23,301 nucleotides of DNA from a virus: positions 1 through 23,301 of the IMG/VR virus record IMGVR_UViG_3300034109_000299; one strand, written 5' to 3'. The position numbers and the translations under genes were made by a program. Under the pieces are notes generated by a model, which did no database searches, had not been told where the DNA came from, and worked only from the letters and a program-made list of their open reading frames with translations. Positions within the stretch are counted from its first letter, which is position 1, and every line of letters starts with the position of its first letter. Below are positions 5,942 to 14,390 of the stretch, in pieces.

Positions 5942-8900
5942 TCCCGCTCCCCGGCCAGCATGCCTCGGTGGCCAAGGCACGCCGTAAGAAGACCGCTTCG
6001 ATTGATGCCCAGTTCGACTACGTCGCCGCCGCCAGTGAGTGGGCCGACGAGCACGCCGGCGAATTGATCTCCGGCGACCTCACCGAGTCTCAGCGTCGTG
6101 CCATCAGCACTCAGATCAAGCGTGCGATTGCCAGGGGCGACACTCAGGAGCAGGCGGCGAAACGGATCAGGCCGCTGATTGGTCTGAGCGAGCGTGACGC
6201 CCTTGCGGTGTCGAACCTCGAGTCGTCGCTGCGCAACCAAGGGAAGTCGGAGCGCCAGGTCAGACGCGATGTCAACGGATACAGCCGGCGTCTGCACAAT
6301 CAGCGCGCCAACCTTGTCGCCGCACATGAGATCGCCCGTGCCTACGCTGAGGGCAAGCGCCGGGAGTGGGAGCAGGCTCGCCGCGAGGGCGTCCTGTCCC
6401 GCAACGCTGTGCGGGTCTACCACTGCCATCGGGACGACCGGACGTGTGCTTCGTGTCTGGCCAACGACGGGGTCAGGACAAAGGTTGGTTCGGTCGGGCC
6501 AACCCCTCCCCTGCATCCGAGGTGCCGGTGCTGGGAGACGGTCGAGGATCCAGCCCCTCCGAAGTCCACCAAGCCGAAGAAGCTTGATCGATTCGGGCCG
6601 TTCCCAAAGGCACCGGGCAAGAAGCTCGAGCGATTCGGGCCGTTCCCCAAAGCCCCCTCACCGGAGCCCGCACTTGTCCGGTTCGGCCCATTCCCGAAGG
6701 CGGTGTCGAAGTCACGGGTTGTTGTTCCCCCGTACCGGAGGGCAGACGGAACCTGGGTCGAGGGCTATTCGTATGAGCGGAAGCGCCGCCGGCGTGCGTT
6801 GTCGAAGTCCGAGTTCCAGACCGAGTTGGCCAGAGTGCTGCCGGGGCTCAACGGAACCCTGAGCCAGAACGTCGCCAGAGAAGACCCGGCGAACGAGAAG
6901 GGGTATTCGGTCGAGCGCACGAAGAGGCCGATCGTCAGAGTCACCGAGGACGTGGCCCTGACGGACTACGAGCGTGGGGTTGTGCTTGAGCGACTCACCG
7001 AGATGGCGCTTCGTTACCCCGAGACAGCTAGCAACGTGGTGAGCATCAGCTTTGTCACCGAGAAGTCGATCAACGCAGCTGCCTCTACCGGCCTGACATC
7101 GGTGCTCGATAGTCCGGGATTTGACGACCAAGAGCAGCGGCTCGGGATCCACTACAACTTCTCTGTCGATGCGTTCCGCAACTGGCCGAGCCCCACCATC
7201 GTCAACAGTTACTGGCCGCGACAAGAGCGGCAGATGGACACTACAGAGGTTCGTGCCCTTCGGGAGACTGGTGGCACGCTGTTCGACAACGAGGACGACG
7301 TTGCTGCGAGAATCAGTGAACTGATCGTCCATGAGTGGACCCACGGTAGGCACTTCGTCACCATTGCCAAGCGCCTGTCCGAGCGTGCCGACGGGAAGAG
7401 GAACGCTCCCCCGATGCAGCGTGCGTTCCGCATGATGCGCAACGACGCAGACCTGTTCACCACCCTGCTTTATGGCCGGCATGATCAGCAACTGAGCCAG
7501 CGACTGTTGTCGGCTCTGAGTCAGACCAACCTGCAAGGTCTGCCGGCGTCCGGTCTGATGAGCGAGGCCAGGGAGGTTAGCAAGTACGCCACGGCCAACG
7601 TCGCTGAGGCGGTGGCCGAGGCAGCAACACTCGAGTACGTCATGCCGAAGGCTGATGGATTCCGCCGCCGGGTGGTCCCTGGGCTTACCGAGGCGGTTGA
7701 GTCGCTTGCCAAGTCCGGTCTTCAGGTGCTGCCCGACGGGTCGGTTGGCATCGCTTGCCAACTCGGCACCGGCCATTCACACGACCTGGTCGAGAAGACA
7801 CGGGTCGTCGTTCCTCCGTACCGCAAGGCCGACGGAACCTGGGTCGAGGGCTATTCCTACGAGCGCCGGAGGCGGCGCTCCGGGTCACCCACCAAGCGGC
7901 GCATCCGGCGTCCCGCCAAGGTCGGTACCGTCGGCGATGTGATCAGCGAGGCCGTTGCTGAGGCACGGGCTCAACTCCCCGACGAGGGCGAGTGGTTCGT
8001 TGGCGGGGTGGCAGCAAATTCGTTCAACCCGGAGGACGACCGCCAGCTTGATGTGATCATCAATCTCGGCAAGGTGATTGACGAGCAATTGTCAAAGGCA
8101 ACAGAGAGCGACAAGCTGGAACGGGAGCGGCTCCTCGAGGACCATCGAGCGACCCTCAAGGCGTTTGAGGCTCGTCGTGGCCAACTGCGCGACAAGCTCG
8201 TTGAACTTGCTGCGCCGCAGATAGCCAGCACCTTTGGCGAGCCGGTCGAGGACTTGAACTTGATTCTCGGGGCGTATGTCACCGACGAAGGTGACATCGA
8301 TCACGATGCATTCCTCGCCACCACCAAGAACTGGAAAGCCATCATCCAGCACGATGGGTCGCAGTTGCGCGTCATCAAGTACTCCAAGAAGGATCGATCA
8401 AACGACCTATCGGTTGCCCAGTTCAAGAAGATCAAGGACAACGGTGCTGGTAAGCCGAGAGGGTGGAGCAGACATTCTTGGGAGCCCAGCGAGCCAGAGG
8501 CAGCAGCGTGGGACGAACTGAGGTCTGGCCGAGAGAAGGAGATCGAAATCGCCAAAGAGTGGGGTGACCTTATCGCAAAGCCTCGCAACTTCTCTGCGTC
8601 CTGGGTCAATGTGATGGGGCTCGGTCCCGTTGACCCGGACGACATTGTTCCGCTTGACGATCGTTACTCTGATCCAGAGTTCGTTGCCGACGCTCTCAAG
8701 GTTGTGCCCGAGAGGATGCGCCGTTGGGTCCGTACTGTGGTGTGGGATCAGACGTGGCAGTGGGAAGATGGCCGCGGTCGCTCTCACTACGAGAACTACG
8801 CCCACAGCGGGCGACCGGAGCTTGGCAGGATCGGGCTGGCCAACCGCAACGCCGGCTCTGTCGTCCATGAGTTCTTCCACCACGTCGAGGTTCAGGACAA

Positions 8901-9198
8901 GGATGTTGGGAGGGCCACCTGGGCGTTCCGTGAGCGACGGACGAGTGGTGAAGAGTTGGTTCAGATGGAGTCCCTGGTACCGCTCGGCGGCTACCGGCCA
9001 GACGAGATCACCAAGCCAGACAAGTTCTTCGACCCGTATGCGGGTGTCCATTATCCCAACAGCCACCTTCGCAACGGGGCACACGCTACCGAGATCCTGA
9101 CGATGGGCGTCCAGGCGGTTCTGTGGTCGAACAGCAAGCCGGAGCCGGATCAGGAGTACCGTGCGTTCGTTCTCGGGCTATTGGCGTTGAAGGGGTGA
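5938..9198 (+). CDS. MuF head protein fused to two HExxH peptidase-like domains
   Basis: This 1086-residue protein is several times longer than a simple MuF protein. Residues 1-200 are the MuF-like head morphogenesis domain, with a metal-binding set DRTCASC (Cys170, Cys173) and HPRCRCW (His193, Cys196, Cys198). Three RFGPFPKA motifs follow (218, 232, 248), then a VVVPPY...DGTWVEGY module (260-286). A first zincin-like domain has HEWTH (465-469) and a later Glu-rich AEAVAEA. A second VVVPPY module (622-647) leads to a coiled, charged region and a second zincin-like domain with HEFFH (977-981) and a possible third ligand in ATEILTMG (Glu1052). It probably sits at the portal inside the head; the extra domains look like cargo. 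No ribosome-binding site is seen at GTG 5938, which overlaps the portal stop. Confidence 0.82.
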   Translation: MIPLPGQHASVAKARRKKTASIDAQFDYVAAASEWADEHAGELISGDLTESQRRAISTQIKRAIARGDTQEQAAKRIRPLIGLSERDALAVSNLESSLRNQGKSERQVRRDVNGYSRRLHNQRANLVAAHEIARAYAEGKRREWEQARREGVLSRNAVRVYHCHRDDRTCASCLANDGVRTKVGSVGPTPPLHPRCRCWETVEDPAPPKSTKPKKLDRFGPFPKAPGKKLERFGPFPKAPSPEPALVRFGPFPKAVSKSRVVVPPYRRADGTWVEGYSYERKRRRRALSKSEFQTELARVLPGLNGTLSQNVAREDPANEKGYSVERTKRPIVRVTEDVALTDYERGVVLERLTEMALRYPETASNVVSISFVTEKSINAAASTGLTSVLDSPGFDDQEQRLGIHYNFSVDAFRNWPSPTIVNSYWPRQERQMDTTEVRALRETGGTLFDNEDDVAARISELIVHEWTHGRHFVTIAKRLSERADGKRNAPPMQRAFRMMRNDADLFTTLLYGRHDQQLSQRLLSALSQTNLQGLPASGLMSEAREVSKYATANVAEAVAEAATLEYVMPKADGFRRRVVPGLTEAVESLAKSGLQVLPDGSVGIACQLGTGHSHDLVEKTRVVVPPYRKADGTWVEGYSYERRRRRSGSPTKRRIRRPAKVGTVGDVISEAVAEARAQLPDEGEWFVGGVAANSFNPEDDRQLDVIINLGKVIDEQLSKATESDKLERERLLEDHRATLKAFEARRGQLRDKLVELAAPQIASTFGEPVEDLNLILGAYVTDEGDIDHDAFLATTKNWKAIIQHDGSQLRVIKYSKKDRSNDLSVAQFKKIKDNGAGKPRGWSRHSWEPSEPEAAAWDELRSGREKEIEIAKEWGDLIAKPRNFSASWVNVMGLGPVDPDDIVPLDDRYSDPEFVADALKVVPERMRRWVRTVVWDQTWQWEDGRGRSHYENYAHSGRPELGRIGLANRNAGSVVHEFFHHVEVQDKDVGRATWAFRERRTSGEELVQMESLVPLGGYRPDEITKPDKFFDPYAGVHYPNSHLRNGAHATEILTMGVQAVLWSNSKPEPDQEYRAFVLGLLALKG
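6589..6702 (+). repeat. Three RFGPFPKA motifs in the MuF protein
   Basis: Residues 218, 232 and 248 each begin RFGPFPKA, spaced 14 and 16 residues apart by Pro/Lys linkers. The codons differ between copies, so the amino-acid motif, not the DNA, is conserved. The same motif occurs twice at the C-terminus of the HK97 gp10-like protein (21407-21481). Confidence 0.85.
6715..6795 (+). repeat. VVVPPY/DGTxVxGY module, copy 1
   Basis: Residues 260-286 of the MuF protein: RVVVPPYRRADG, then TWVEGYSYER, then a run of Lys/Arg. It sits exactly between the RFGPFPKA cluster and the first HExxH domain. Confidence 0.85.
7801..7878 (+). repeat. VVVPPY/DGTxVxGY module, copy 2
   Basis: Residues 622-647 of the MuF protein, between the two HExxH domains, ending in five Arg. 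The 44 bases 7810-7853 are identical to 9426-9469 in the next gene. Confidence 0.88.
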
Positions 9199-9200
9199 CA

Positions 9201-11291
9201 ATGAGGTGGCAGACGCCTACCGAGAGCGTGACGGTAGAAGAGATCGACGGGGTGTGGTTGTTCGGTGGTCAGTGGGGCTCGGTGGTTGAGTCGCTGATTC
9301 TTGCGGGCGTCACCGTCCCCGGCCCCGAGGGTGGCGAGCGTGCAACCACCGACAACATCGGCCTGACCGTCAAGTTCGTCACTGGTGAGGGGTTGGTCGC
9401 AGCTGTCAGCAAACAGGTCGTTGTTGTTCCTCCGTACCGCAAGGCCGACGGAACCTGGGTCGAGGGCTACTCGTACAACTCTGCCCGACGCCGGCGGCGT
9501 CGTGTCAGGCCGTATCGGCGTACTTCGACCAGACGCGGTGACATCGGCAGCGACGCCGACTGGGCCTGGCCACACCGGGCCGACCAGCGACTTCGCGACG
9601 ACGTTCGCATGGAGACGAAGGAGCGCATCAACGCAGAGTTGAGCGGTTTGATGTTGGAGGATCCAGAGGTCGTTGCCGCACTGACCGAGATCGTCTCAGA
9701 ACCGAGCTACAGCGACCTGGACATTCAGACTCTGGCAAGCCGCTTTGCCAAGAACGCTGTTGACGAGTGGGCTCGCACCTCGGTCAAGTCACCGTTGGCG
9801 TGGTTCGTTCAGCAGCGTGCCGAGGTGTTGTTCGGTGTTGATGATCTTGGTTCTACCGCATTGGTGCGTAGCGCTACCTCTAATCACAGGCTGGTTGGCG
9901 ACGCCAGTGATCCAGACCTTGATCTCAACCCGACCTGGTCGGCAAAGCCTTGGGATCAGGGACTTGGGCGCATGCTGGCTGATGGCCCAAGCGTGCCAGC
10001 GCTGGCCTCCGACGACTTCGGTGACCGCACTGAGCGTCTGGCAACGTCATTGGTCGACGGATACCTGCGCTCCGTCTACACGAACACCCAGGAGTTCCTT
10101 GCCAAGCGAGAGCGTGAAACCGGCCAGACCGAGTACAACCTGGTCCGTGGTGTCGGGTCACAGTACGTTCCCGCCGACGCCGGCAGGGAGGATTTGATCC
10201 AGAGGATTGATCCCGACACCGCTGCGAGAATTATCGAGGCTGCCAAGGAAGTACGACTCCGGGGCGATCGATGGGGTGCGGCTCGAGCCCGTCAGTTGGA
10301 GACTGCCGAAACCCTGTCGATCAGTCTTCGCGATGTCGCTGATTTCGTTCAGATGCGGGGCGAAAGTCTTGTTGGTGACGACGCACCTCTCGGTGCAATG
10401 CTCATGGCGCTCGCCTATGAACTGAGGTCATCGGCAAAGACCGGTTCGTGGATGTCGCCTCAGATGTCGGGGTCAACCACGAAGCAGCGGCTATGGAACG
10501 CCTTGGTTCCCAAGAGCTCGCCAGAGTCGTATTCGGACGAAAGAGCGGCCAGTAATGCCGCAGCTGACCGGCGGTTGGCGCTCATAGAACTGTTTGCTCA
10601 TCTTGGCGAGGAGGATGGCCACGCCCCTCGGCCAGAGAACTACGAGCGCTTTGCCGACGAGCTTGATCAGACTTTCAGGTCGATTCCAACCGATCAGATG
10701 ACAACTCTGATCGAGCGTCTGAGACTTGACTCTGAGGCAAGGTTCTCTGTGGACAACGCTTCCAGCAATCGGGCACAAGCGGGCAGAGAGTTCAATTCGA
10801 TTCTCAGCGAGGCCGGCGTCGCTCCCGTGTTCTCTGACATCGCGACATACCTCGACCGGCCCTTTGACTTTGATTCTCTGCTGCGGATGGATCCGCAATC
10901 CATGGCGACCGCAGTGATAGTCGACGCTACCCAGGCGGTGCTTCAGCCGCTGAGTTCGTTCGCCACCAGTGCTGGTCCCACCGATGGGTTTGGACGGACC
11001 AAAGTGGTGATCAGCGTGCCGCGAGAGCGCATCTTCAGCACTGCGATGAGTGGGCCGGGGTGCCTTGCGGAGGACGAGATGATCGTTGTTGGTGGTGTGG
11101 TTGATGCTGACGTGATTCACGACAGGGAGAAGAAACTCGTCCAGGTTGCCCCTACCGGCGATCTCCTTTCCTCGAGCGGTGGGGTTGTGCAGAAGGCCGG
11201 CGAGTACATCTACCTTGACGTTGACGGAGATCCAGACTGGCCGAAGCGAACGCCTGACCAGGTGGCAGACATCAAGGCTCAGATGTCTTGA
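9201..11291 (+). CDS. Large protein with ADP-ribosyltransferase-like C-terminus
   Basis: This 696-residue protein starts at ATG 9201, directly behind AAGGGG (9190-9195), two bases after the MuF stop; longer starts lie inside the MuF gene. Residues 1-70 are unrecognised, residues 73-101 are the VVVPPY module with an Arg run, and the rest is largely helical. The C-terminal VPRERIFSTAMSGPGCLAEDE then MIVVGG resembles the last strands of phage ADP-ribosyltransferases, with Glu624-x-Glu626 as the ExE motif; LVRGVGS (Arg316) and LSISL (373-375) could be the R and S-T-S elements, though the spacing to ExE is long. Such enzymes in phages modify host proteins after injection. The fold assignment is tentative. 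Confidence 0.6.
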   Translation: MRWQTPTESVTVEEIDGVWLFGGQWGSVVESLILAGVTVPGPEGGERATTDNIGLTVKFVTGEGLVAAVSKQVVVVPPYRKADGTWVEGYSYNSARRRRRRVRPYRRTSTRRGDIGSDADWAWPHRADQRLRDDVRMETKERINAELSGLMLEDPEVVAALTEIVSEPSYSDLDIQTLASRFAKNAVDEWARTSVKSPLAWFVQQRAEVLFGVDDLGSTALVRSATSNHRLVGDASDPDLDLNPTWSAKPWDQGLGRMLADGPSVPALASDDFGDRTERLATSLVDGYLRSVYTNTQEFLAKRERETGQTEYNLVRGVGSQYVPADAGREDLIQRIDPDTAARIIEAAKEVRLRGDRWGAARARQLETAETLSISLRDVADFVQMRGESLVGDDAPLGAMLMALAYELRSSAKTGSWMSPQMSGSTTKQRLWNALVPKSSPESYSDERAASNAAADRRLALIELFAHLGEEDGHAPRPENYERFADELDQTFRSIPTDQMTTLIERLRLDSEARFSVDNASSNRAQAGREFNSILSEAGVAPVFSDIATYLDRPFDFDSLLRMDPQSMATAVIVDATQAVLQPLSSFATSAGPTDGFGRTKVVISVPRERIFSTAMSGPGCLAEDEMIVVGGVVDADVIHDREKKLVQVAPTGDLLSSSGGVVQKAGEYIYLDVDGDPDWPKRTPDQVADIKAQMS
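9417..9503 (+). repeat. VVVPPY/DGTxVxGY module, copy 3
   Basis: Residues 73-101 of the ADP-ribosyltransferase-like protein, ending in six Arg. Bases 9426-9469 are identical to 7810-7853 in the MuF gene. Confidence 0.88.
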
Positions 11292-11806
11292 CGATCACCG
11301 CTGGGTGTGACCCCTCAAGCAAGCGGCTTGCCGTGATTGTCAGTCACCACGACGACAGGGTGAGTGCTCATGTGTGGGACAGCCCGTATGCGAAGTGGGA
11401 ACCGCTGGCCTGCTTGTCTGCGCATCAGTGGGTGATGACTGAGTTCGGCGGGTTTGAGCCGGGTGACGTTTGGATCGAACAGTCATTGGTTGGACGAGGT
11501 GGTGCGCACCCCACCATCGTCCAGAGTTTCGTCAGTGGCGCAGTGCAGACGGCGTTTCTGCGACTCGGATGGACAACCAGGTTGGTACATCCATCGACAT
11601 GGAAGTCCCGTATCGGGACGGGAGGTGCGAGCAAGGATGCCGTCAGAGAATGCGTTAGGCGGCGATGGGGAGATGGCTTCGGAGTCACTGGTGATGACGG
11701 TGATCTCATCGATGCTTCAGGGATCTGCCTTTACGGACGAGACTTACATGCCACAGCGTCTCAACTCGGCATGGCGGGCTCGAGCAGCGTGCATCGGACG
11801 GACTGA
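11288..11806 (+). CDS. RuvC-like Holliday junction resolvase/nuclease
   Basis: This 172-residue protein has an RNase H-type fold in RuvC order. GCDPSSKRLAVIV carries the first Asp (near residue 8), WIEQSLVGRGG a catalytic Glu, HPSTWKSRIGTGGASK the substrate-side loop, and DLIDASGICLYG the last acidic residues. Phage versions resolve branched DNA before or during packaging. The start is TTG 11288, which overlaps the TGA of the previous gene (TTGA), and the 3' end overlaps WhiB by 59 bases. The last 20 or so residues beyond the overlap look dispensable. Confidence 0.78.
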   Translation: MTITAGCDPSSKRLAVIVSHHDDRVSAHVWDSPYAKWEPLACLSAHQWVMTEFGGFEPGDVWIEQSLVGRGGAHPTIVQSFVSGAVQTAFLRLGWTTRLVHPSTWKSRIGTGGASKDAVRECVRRRWGDGFGVTGDDGDLIDASGICLYGRDLHATASQLGMAGSSSVHRTD

Positions 11807-12080
11807 ACTGTTCTTTGCGCCGCATATCTGTTGGACGGATTGCCCCAGCGATTGCCAGGCCGGCAGGAAAGAGACTGGCCGTTACAGTCGGATCAAGCAG
11901 GCCAAGGCGCTCTGCAACGGTGTTGCTGGGGTCACCGGGCAGCCGGCTTGCCCGGTTCGCGACGAGTGCCTTGAATGGGCGATCGAGGTCAACTTCGCTC
12001 ACGGCTTCATCGGCGGGAAGAGTGCTCGCGAGCGAAAGCTCATCATCAAGTCCAGAGCGGCGACCGGGACCGCTGCCTGA
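11748..12080 (+). CDS. whiB-like: WhiB-family Fe-S transcription factor
   Basis: This 110-residue protein is a Wbl protein, a 4Fe-4S regulator that binds the primary sigma factor and is confined to actinobacteria and their phages. It shows WRARAACIG then ELFFAP, a middle Cys cluster ICWTDCPSDC, AKALC, then CPVRDECLEWAI, the turn GFIGGKS and the basic C-terminus. The gap between the second and third core Cys is 11 residues (ALC...ACPV), where the usual spacing is two. ATG 11748 is preferred; ATG 11712 would add 12 residues. In a mycobacteriophage, a WhiB protein is known to interfere with the host WhiB2 and septation; a similar role is possible here. Confidence 0.85.
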   Translation: MPQRLNSAWRARAACIGRTELFFAPHICWTDCPSDCQAGRKETGRYSRIKQAKALCNGVAGVTGQPACPVRDECLEWAIEVNFAHGFIGGKSARERKLIIKSRAATGTAA

Positions 12081-12081
12081 G

Positions 12082-12087
12082 TACGCT
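12082..12087 (+). promoter_or_regulatory. TACGCT -10-like box, leaderless start at 12094
   Basis: TACGCT ends six bases before ATG 12094 and begins one base after the whiB stop codon. There is no ribosome-binding site. It is one of four identical boxes with this spacing in the window. Confidence 0.6.
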
Positions 12088-12093
12088 GGTTTG

Positions 12094-14202
12094 ATGCACC
12101 AGTTCGGCGGGATCGTCACCAAGCACCTGCCTGGACGCCACGACCAGAGCAGTCATGGGCGACGCCGGTTCCAGATCGGCACACCGCTCGACACGATCGA
12201 GGCGGCAGCGGTGGATCTGTCGAACCAGAACCCTGGCAAGTACGTCGTGGTCGTCAACGACTTCGGGGCGCACCTCGTCGTCCGCAACCGACTGTCCGCG
12301 GACACGCCGGCTGCGTCGGCGCTCGGCCACTACTGGCTCAACGGCAAGAAGAAGAGCTTCACCGCACGTCAGAAGGAGCGAGCCCACGAAGACGCCGAGG
12401 GTTCCGGCGGCGACGGTGCGGCGCAGATCGAGCGGGAGCGTCGTGCGTCCCGCAAGTCGAAACAGATGGCCTCCGCTGACAAGCCGCTCGGCATGGCGAC
12501 CCGGCTCAAGTCCGAGGGCAGGATCTGGACGAAGACCGGCGCCGACAAGTGGTACTCGCCCGTCTTCGATGAGGACTACGAGGTCATCAGCGAGGACTAC
12601 CGCACCAACGACGAGATGGATGTTGCCCGAGGGTACGTCGCCAAGGCTGCAATGTGCTCTGTCTGTGGCCGGAAACTCACCTCTAGGGAGTCGATTGCTC
12701 TTGGCTTCGGGCCGTCACACTCAAGGGCTCAGATCAAGGTGGCGCTCGCCAAGCCGAACATTCCTGCTCCGGTGCGTGAACGCATGCTCCAGCGTATTTC
12801 TGGTGGTAGCGCTGGCCGGGTGAAGCCGGTGCGTCGCGAGAGGTCAAAGAACAAGCAAACCGTCTACGAGTTGAACGAGTCCGAGTTCAAGAGCATCCCT
12901 CAAGATGTCGTGAGAACCAGGGCTGGCAAGCGGATCACCAACCGGGGCCAGACGGCGGCTGCTTACGCCCTCGCTGTCGGTGGCGTGAACGGCGCTATGG
13001 CCGGGTTCAGGCATCACTCCAGCCTGGCTGCCGGTGCCACCAACCCGGCTAATCCGATTCTCAAGCAGATGGTCGACAACCTCCGAGCGTTGCAGGAGGT
13101 AGCAGAACGCAAGGAGCGTGAGAACGGATTCATCAGTCGTACCCGCAAGTGGTACGACGGTGCTCACGACGTTGCAATCGACATTGCAACCGGGTCGAAG
13201 AAAGAGGACTTTGACGAGGACGGCGCTGCCGGCGTGCTTGCGGTTCTGTCGGCGTCAATGGACTGGGACAACAATGTCTTTCTGGCACGGGAGGTCGTGA
13301 GGATCATTGACGACAACCCCGAGGTCACAGAGGACGATCTCGCTCAGTTGAAGTCGCTGGTCAAGAAGCTCAACTGGGACGAGAAGAAGAAGAAGCCGAA
13401 GAGCCCGAAGGCTCGCGGCTACGTCACCGTTGACCCGCCAGACGCCGATACCAAGCTTGTCAACGTGAAGGATCCGCAGACTCGGGCACTACTACTCCGA
13501 GTTATTTCTGTCCGTCAGCACGGCGGTGAGCCACGCAGCCCGTACCTTCGTATTGACGAGGACGGAAAGATCGTGGAGGACACCGCTCGGGGTACTCAGA
13601 AGACTCGATACCAGTCTGGCGAGAACCTGGCGAAGGCCATTGCCATCTACCTTGACCCGACTCCAGAGACGCTGGACACACAATTGGGCAGTGGCGTGAA
13701 GGTGCGATCCTTCTACAACAACATTGCTTATCCAGATGCTCCAGAGGGCGATGTCACGATCGATACGCATGCTGCGTCTGCCTTGGTCGGTGCTCCCTAC
13801 GCCGCAAACACCGAGCCGTTCAAGACGATCACTGAGAAGTCGTCAGCAGAGGATGGTCCTTACGTCAAGCTGTTGATGATCGAGGCGTTCAGAATTGTCG
13901 CTGCCGAGAATCCGCAGTACTACGCACATCCAAGAGAGGCGCAGTCGGTTCTGTGGGAGTTGTGGCGCGAGGCCGCAGAGGCGAACGATGCGGTGTCAAA
14001 GCGCCGCAAGGCAGAGTTGCGCCAGGCGTGGGCGGCTGTCGATGTTCCTGGTGTCGACGTGGAGTGGATGACCGAGCAGGCTCGCAGTCTGATGATCGAC
14101 TTCGTCGCCGGCCCTGTGCAGGGTCCGATGCGCGATGACGCCCAATTTCGGGACGGGCCGCTGGTCAATCGAGAGGAGTTCACCCTTGGGCAAGCTCGGT
14201 AG
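12094..14202 (+). CDS. HLPGRHDQSSHG protein with HhH-glycosylase-like domain
   Basis: This 702-residue protein starts at the leaderless ATG 12094; the open frame extends further upstream only as a shadow of whiB. The N-terminus carries KHLPGRHDQSSHGRR, a short motif I recall at the ends of many phage head-associated proteins. Around residues 185-215 is a CSVCGRKLT...GFGPSHS zinc-finger-like element. The C-terminal domain (about 360-650) resembles the helix-hairpin-helix DNA glycosylase fold: AAGVLAVLSASMDWDNN, then GVKVRSFYNNI, then DVTIDTHAASAL, where Asp557 matches the catalytic Asp of the VDTH motif in endonuclease III/MutY. It may be a packaged DNA-repair or DNA-damaging enzyme. The glycosylase call is moderate, its activity unknown. 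Confidence 0.62.
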   Translation: MHQFGGIVTKHLPGRHDQSSHGRRRFQIGTPLDTIEAAAVDLSNQNPGKYVVVVNDFGAHLVVRNRLSADTPAASALGHYWLNGKKKSFTARQKERAHEDAEGSGGDGAAQIERERRASRKSKQMASADKPLGMATRLKSEGRIWTKTGADKWYSPVFDEDYEVISEDYRTNDEMDVARGYVAKAAMCSVCGRKLTSRESIALGFGPSHSRAQIKVALAKPNIPAPVRERMLQRISGGSAGRVKPVRRERSKNKQTVYELNESEFKSIPQDVVRTRAGKRITNRGQTAAAYALAVGGVNGAMAGFRHHSSLAAGATNPANPILKQMVDNLRALQEVAERKERENGFISRTRKWYDGAHDVAIDIATGSKKEDFDEDGAAGVLAVLSASMDWDNNVFLAREVVRIIDDNPEVTEDDLAQLKSLVKKLNWDEKKKKPKSPKARGYVTVDPPDADTKLVNVKDPQTRALLLRVISVRQHGGEPRSPYLRIDEDGKIVEDTARGTQKTRYQSGENLAKAIAIYLDPTPETLDTQLGSGVKVRSFYNNIAYPDAPEGDVTIDTHAASALVGAPYAANTEPFKTITEKSSAEDGPYVKLLMIEAFRIVAAENPQYYAHPREAQSVLWELWREAAEANDAVSKRRKAELRQAWAAVDVPGVDVEWMTEQARSLMIDFVAGPVQGPMRDDAQFRDGPLVNREEFTLGQAR

Positions 14203-14365
14203 GGTCAATCCGGTGGTACTGCACGACGGGGTTGACACCGACGATGACAACGAACAGATCGACCTCGAGAACGCAGCGTTTGACGAGATGCTTTCTGAGT
14301 GGGTTGTTGATCACGGCGCTGTTCCCGTTGATCAATTCGCCAGTCTCGGAGACATCGGCGGATGA
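14186..14365 (+). CDS. Small acidic protein
   Basis: This 59-residue ORF starts at TTG 14186, chosen because AGGAG (14174-14178) lies seven bases upstream; it overlaps the end of the previous gene by 17 bases. It is acidic (DTDDDNEQIDLEN) with a short amphipathic helix FDEMLSEWVV. I do not recognise it. It lies immediately before the promoter of the protease gene. Confidence 0.55.
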   Translation: MGKLGRVNPVVLHDGVDTDDDNEQIDLENAAFDEMLSEWVVDHGAVPVDQFASLGDIGG

Positions 14366-14377
14366 CTGAGCCACCGG

Positions 14378-14383
14378 TACGCT
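14378..14383 (+). promoter_or_regulatory. TACGCT -10-like box, leaderless start at 14391
   Basis: TACGCT ends seven bases before ATG 14391, with no ribosome-binding site. It would drive the protease, scaffold and capsid genes, which are then tightly packed down to the terminator at 20155. Confidence 0.6.
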
Positions 14384-14390
14384 CAGTGCA

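Noticed and set aside
9123-9200. Upstream extension of the 9201 gene into the MuF gene
   Set aside because: ATG 9201 has a good AAGGGG site and directly follows the MuF stop.
11815-12093. Upstream extension of the 12094 gene
   Set aside because: It lies out of frame within whiB; the leaderless promoter and HLPG motif place the start at 12094.
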